A DNA stretch of 64,000 nucleotides from an uncultured Bacteroidota bacterium. GTDB taxonomy: Bacteria; Bacteroidota; Bacteroidia; Chitinophagales; Chitinophagaceae. Both the position numbers and the translations under genes were made by a program. The notes beneath the pieces are model-generated. The model had not been told where the DNA came from, searched no databases, and worked only from the letters and a program-made list of their open reading frames with translations. How positions within the stretch are numbered: position 1 is the stretch's first letter; every line of letters begins with the position of its first letter. Shown here in pieces: positions 63,898 to 64,000 of the stretch. The DNA lies in assembly GCA_903906365.1 (NCBI GenBank), contig CAIVKC010000044.1, positions 47,187-111,186 of the forward strand, written 5' to 3'.

Positions 63898-64000
63898 AAT
63901 GCTAAAGAAAACACTTAGTAAATGAAATTAAACGATTTTAAAATCTCAGGGAAATGTATTGTTTGTATTCCAATTATTTTATAAATTGCTAAAAATCAGC

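Overview
The window looks like a chromosomal segment of a member of the Bacteroidota, probably of the Chitinophagaceae or a related lineage. The evidence is the repeated promoter hexamer-like motif TAnnTTTG 10-40 bases before start codons, the near absence of Shine-Dalgarno sequences, and phylum-typical genes: a PafA-type phosphatase, an SPT-like oxoamine synthase, a fused SecDF, a DAHP synthase-chorismate mutase fusion, a ParA-ParB-DUF5683-DapB block and a DUF6249/ECF sigma pair. No rRNA, tRNA, CRISPR array or prophage was found. Genes are tightly packed on both strands, and most convergent pairs are separated by intrinsic terminators.

Layout. 1-12.5 kb: a truncated thioredoxin-like protein, a short promoter-terminator unit that may be a small RNA, SPT-like oxoamine synthase, PafA, an M16 protease, class I and class II fructose-bisphosphate aldolases on either side of a secreted alpha/beta hydrolase, a protein with kinase-like motifs, and a BtuF-like binding protein. 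12.5-23 kb: cystathionine beta-synthase, Tex, an ECF sigma factor with a membrane partner, a C-terminal processing protease, and an amino-sugar kinase plus MurQ pair for peptidoglycan recycling.

23.2-33.5 kb is the highlight, an aromatic amino acid locus. It begins with a Bacteroidota-type promoter and a 30-codon leader peptide containing six Tyr and five Phe codons, almost all in one alternating run. A terminator follows, and its left arm can instead pair with a sequence inside the leader gene. Behind it come prephenate dehydratase, an aminotransferase, prephenate dehydrogenase, a DEAD-box helicase, DAHP synthase-chorismate mutase, an HUH/Y1 transposase with an upstream palindrome, aroB, aroA and aroC. 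This reads as a Tyr+Phe-sensing transcription attenuator.

33.5-47.5 kb: a frameshifted pseudogene, an L,D-transpeptidase and RlpA, then a minus-strand set (Rrf2 regulator, MFS sugar transporter, fructokinase, amylosucrase) that fits sucrose use. The chromosome-partitioning block with dapB, an FMN reductase, a membrane metallophosphoesterase and an outer-membrane barrel protein follow. 47.5-64 kb: SecDF, an SxxK hydrolase, an aspartate aminotransferase, the nusB-DUF1573-yajC-coaE operon, groES-groEL, an SGNH lipoprotein, a beta-lactamase-like hydrolase, a 2-hydroxyacid dehydrogenase divergent from a Rieske oxygenase, and a gene-poor right edge that becomes AT-rich.

Start codons were often moved downstream of the longest open frame, because the longer version would include a TAnnTTTG promoter or overlap a neighbour. 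Family assignments rest on recognised motifs and remembered family features; no database search was possible.
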